DNA of 16,051 nucleotides, taken from NCBI GenBank assembly GCA_023253795.1, contig JALRFG010000028.1, forward strand, positions 1 through 16,051, given 5' to 3'. The position numbers were made by a program, and so were the translations under genes. Below, piece after piece: positions 14,273 to 16,051 of this stretch (position 1 is the first letter of the stretch; each line of letters starts with the position of its first letter). The DNA is from Methylocystis sp. (GTDB lineage: Bacteria > Pseudomonadota > Alphaproteobacteria > Rhizobiales > Beijerinckiaceae). The notes beneath the pieces were generated by a model. That model made no database searches and was not told where the DNA came from. It saw only the letters and a program-made list of their open reading frames with translations.

Positions 14273-16051
14273 GCGGGGTTATTCCTGTCGGCGCGGAGTT
14301 TACCAGATAATAGCGCCCGACGCGCCAGCAGCGCCTGTCCGAGAGACAGGCCGCCATCATTGGTCGGCACGCGACGCGGCAACAGCGGTGTTCGCCCATG
14401 GGCGCGCAGTTGCGCGCATACCCCCTCGGCCAGGATACGATTGGTCATACAGCCGCCGGCCAGCGCGATCTCGACACCGCCATGCGTTTGCGCGGCGCGG
14501 TTTATCCATTCGGCGAGGCCCGCCGCAACCGTGCCATGCAGCAGATTGGCTCCTTCGATAGGCGTAGGGCGGGCGTCAAGGAGATGCGCCAGAAGCGGGG
14601 TGAAATCAAGAATATTGGCGTCGATCCTGTAACCGCCGGGCAGGCAGATCGGCGTATGCGCCAGCGCCTCCAGCTCCATTGCGGCCTGCGCCTCCTCGGA
14701 TTGTTCATTCCGCAGGCCTAAAATTGCGGCGGCGGCGTCAAAGAGGCGGCCAAGACTGGTTGTCTGCGGCGTTCTTCCTGCGCGCAGCATCATCGCGACG
14801 CCTGTTGCATGACTGTTAGCGCCACCCAGCTGGTGAAGGACGTCATTGCTCAGGCGGTTGACGCTTGCCGCCGCCGCAAGTCCCATGCGCCAGATTTCAC
14901 GCGCCGCGCGATCGCCGCCTGGCAGTGGCATTGGCGCAAGATGTCCAATCCGTCGCCAACCCGAATCTACTATGGAAATTAATTCGCCGCCCCATGCGCC
15001 GCCATCATCGCCGTAGCCATAGCCGTCGAGCGCAGCGCCAAGTAAGCGCCCTTGATGCTGATATTCCGCCGCGACAGTAGCGATATGCGCAGCATGGTGC
15101 TGCACCCGCAGTAGCGGTAAGCCGGTTTCTTCTGCGATGCGCGTAGAGGGGAAATCAGGATGCAGGTCGCAGGCGGCGGCTTCTGGTTTGACGCCAAGAA
15201 AATCCAGAAGATGTTGTACGATTTCGTGATAACGCCGTCGCGCTCCGGGTCCATCGAGATCGCCGATGTGCTGTGAGACGAACGCCTCTCGGCCACGCGT
15301 TATTGTGACTGTGGTTTTCTGATGCGCCCCAAAAGCGATCACAGACGGTCCGTCGTCACCGAGATCAATTGGCTCCGGCGCAAAACCGCGCGCCCGACGC
15401 AGAAAGACGGGCGCATTATCAATCATGCTCATCACGCTGTCATCGGCAGGCGTCACGATTGGCCGATCATGCGTGACGATAAGGTCGGCGATATCATTCA
15501 GGAGATGATGCGCCGTGTCGTTATCGATGATGAGTGGTTCGCCGCCGGCGTTGGCGCTGGTGATAACAAGCGCGACATCGCTGTCTTCTGATGCGGCGTC
15601 CTCAGCCAGGCAGGAAAACAACAAATAATGAATAGGCGCATAGGCGAGAAAAACGCCGATCCGCGACAGGTCCGGCGCAATTTCCTGCGGGAGGCCCGGT
15701 TTCGGTTTCATGAGAACGATTGGCGTCGCCGGACTGGCGGTGAGTCGCATCTCCGAATCTGTTGGCGTGGCGATATATGACAGCGCTGCACAATTTGCGA
15801 CCATCACGGCGAAGGGTTTGGCGTCACGATTTTTGCGTTGACGCAGGCGCGCGACAGTTTCGCGGCGTCGTGCATCACAAATCAAATGGAAGCCGCCGAC
15901 GCCTTTTAAGGCGATAATTTTTCCTGCGCGGATCGCTTGTGCGATCTCCTTCGGCTCCATACTCAACTGGGGGCCGCACTTTGGACAGGCAAGGCTTTGT
16001 GCATGAAAGCGCCTATTGTTTGGATCGGCGTAATCTTTTGCGCAAGCGGCG
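14245..16051 (-). CDS. hypF: carbamoyltransferase HypF (N-terminal part beyond window edge)
   Basis: Converts carbamoyl phosphate and ATP to carbamoyl-AMP and moves the carbamoyl group to the C-terminal Cys of HypE, the first step of the cyanide ligand pathway. About 601 residues are visible; some 150-170 (acylphosphatase domain and first zinc half) lie beyond 16051. Visible from the edge: the end of the zinc region (RRFHAQSLACPKCGPQL), a YrdC/Sua5-like domain (KGVGGFHLICDA, KNRDAKPFAVM, VITSANAGGEPL, TPADDSVM, FLRRARGF), then the Kae1-like carbamoyltransferase domain (VQHHAAHIATV metal-binding His pair, ALDGYGYGDDGGAWGGEL, ALAGGCMTNRIL). No frame break. The first in-frame ATG in the window (15960) is internal, not the start. 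A tail of about 20 residues after SLGQALLARR overlaps hypC. Confidence 0.96.
   Translation of the reverse strand, partial: AACAKDYADPNNRRFHAQSLACPKCGPQLSMEPKEIAQAIRAGKIIALKGVGGFHLICDARRRETVARLRQRKNRDAKPFAVMVANCAALSYIATPTDSEMRLTASPATPIVLMKPKPGLPQEIAPDLSRIGVFLAYAPIHYLLFSCLAEDAASEDSDVALVITSANAGGEPLIIDNDTAHHLLNDIADLIVTHDRPIVTPADDSVMSMIDNAPVFLRRARGFAPEPIDLGDDGPSVIAFGAHQKTTVTITRGREAFVSQHIGDLDGPGARRRYHEIVQHLLDFLGVKPEAAACDLHPDFPSTRIAEETGLPLLRVQHHAAHIATVAAEYQHQGRLLGAALDGYGYGDDGGAWGGELISIVDSGWRRIGHLAPMPLPGGDRAAREIWRMGLAAAASVNRLSNDVLHQLGGANSHATGVAMMLRAGRTPQTTSLGRLFDAAAAILGLRNEQSEEAQAAMELEALAHTPICLPGGYRIDANILDFTPLLAHLLDARPTPIEGANLLHGTVAAGLAEWINRAAQTHGGVEIALAGGCMTNRILAEGVCAQLRAHGRTPLLPRRVPTNDGGLSLGQALLARRALLSGKLRADRNNPACASQSRSA

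Overview
The window reads as chromosomal DNA of an alphaproteobacterium, most likely a member of the Hyphomicrobiales (Rhizobiales). The base composition is GC-rich. It carries protein types common in that order (a DUF2865 Cys-rich protein, a membrane-anchored DUF2778/Tlde1 protein, a MoeB ending in the 'NPLNG' style) and a TTAA-N7-TTAAC CtrA-type box. A methanotroph-like relative (Methylocystaceae/Beijerinckiaceae) would fit the hydrogenase maturation genes plus the SmbP-like protein, but that is inference only. I see no tRNA, rRNA, CRISPR array, insertion sequence or phage gene.

Left part (1-3624): the tail of an unidentified + strand gene and a small acidic protein gene face glpK (glycerol kinase, - strand). 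A 309-bp intergenic region follows. It holds a - strand rho-independent terminator only 26 bp upstream of the glpK start, a C/U-rich hairpin loop and a CtrA-type box, which together look like a short sRNA gene or a glpK leader/attenuator. Next come bfd and bfr (iron storage and release), converging on an XRE-cupin regulator gene. The last codons of the two convergent genes lie inside a perfect 20-bp palindrome.

Middle part (3625-8819): an operator-like dyad separates the XRE-cupin regulator from moeB (molybdopterin-synthase adenylyltransferase). moeB overlaps the convergent ridA-type gene by 17 bp. A 474-bp gene-free stretch with a possible folded RNA element leads to a membrane-anchored Tlde1-type L,D-transpeptidase-like protein, which ends at a strong terminator. 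Beyond this lie a Cys-rich DUF2865 protein (- strand), then a tight pair: a GNAT acetyltransferase and an exported SmbP-like helical-repeat protein.

Right part (8820-16051): two half-size YeeE/YedE sulfur-transport proteins; an acyltransferase-3 membrane protein followed by a membrane-anchored SGNH hydrolase-like protein, probably working together on O-acylation of a surface glycan; then, on the - strand, hypF-hypC-hypD-hypE. This is a translationally coupled operon for building and inserting the Fe(CN)2CO group of [NiFe] hydrogenase. hypF runs off the right edge. No structural hydrogenase gene is in the window; hypA/hypB and the hydrogenase would be expected to the right or elsewhere.

Most of the window is recognisable housekeeping content. 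The points that most merit a second look are the putative sRNA/attenuator between glpK and bfd, the palindrome across the bfr/regulator stops, the operator dyad, the unfused AT3 + SGNH pair, and the Zn-site-less MoeB.
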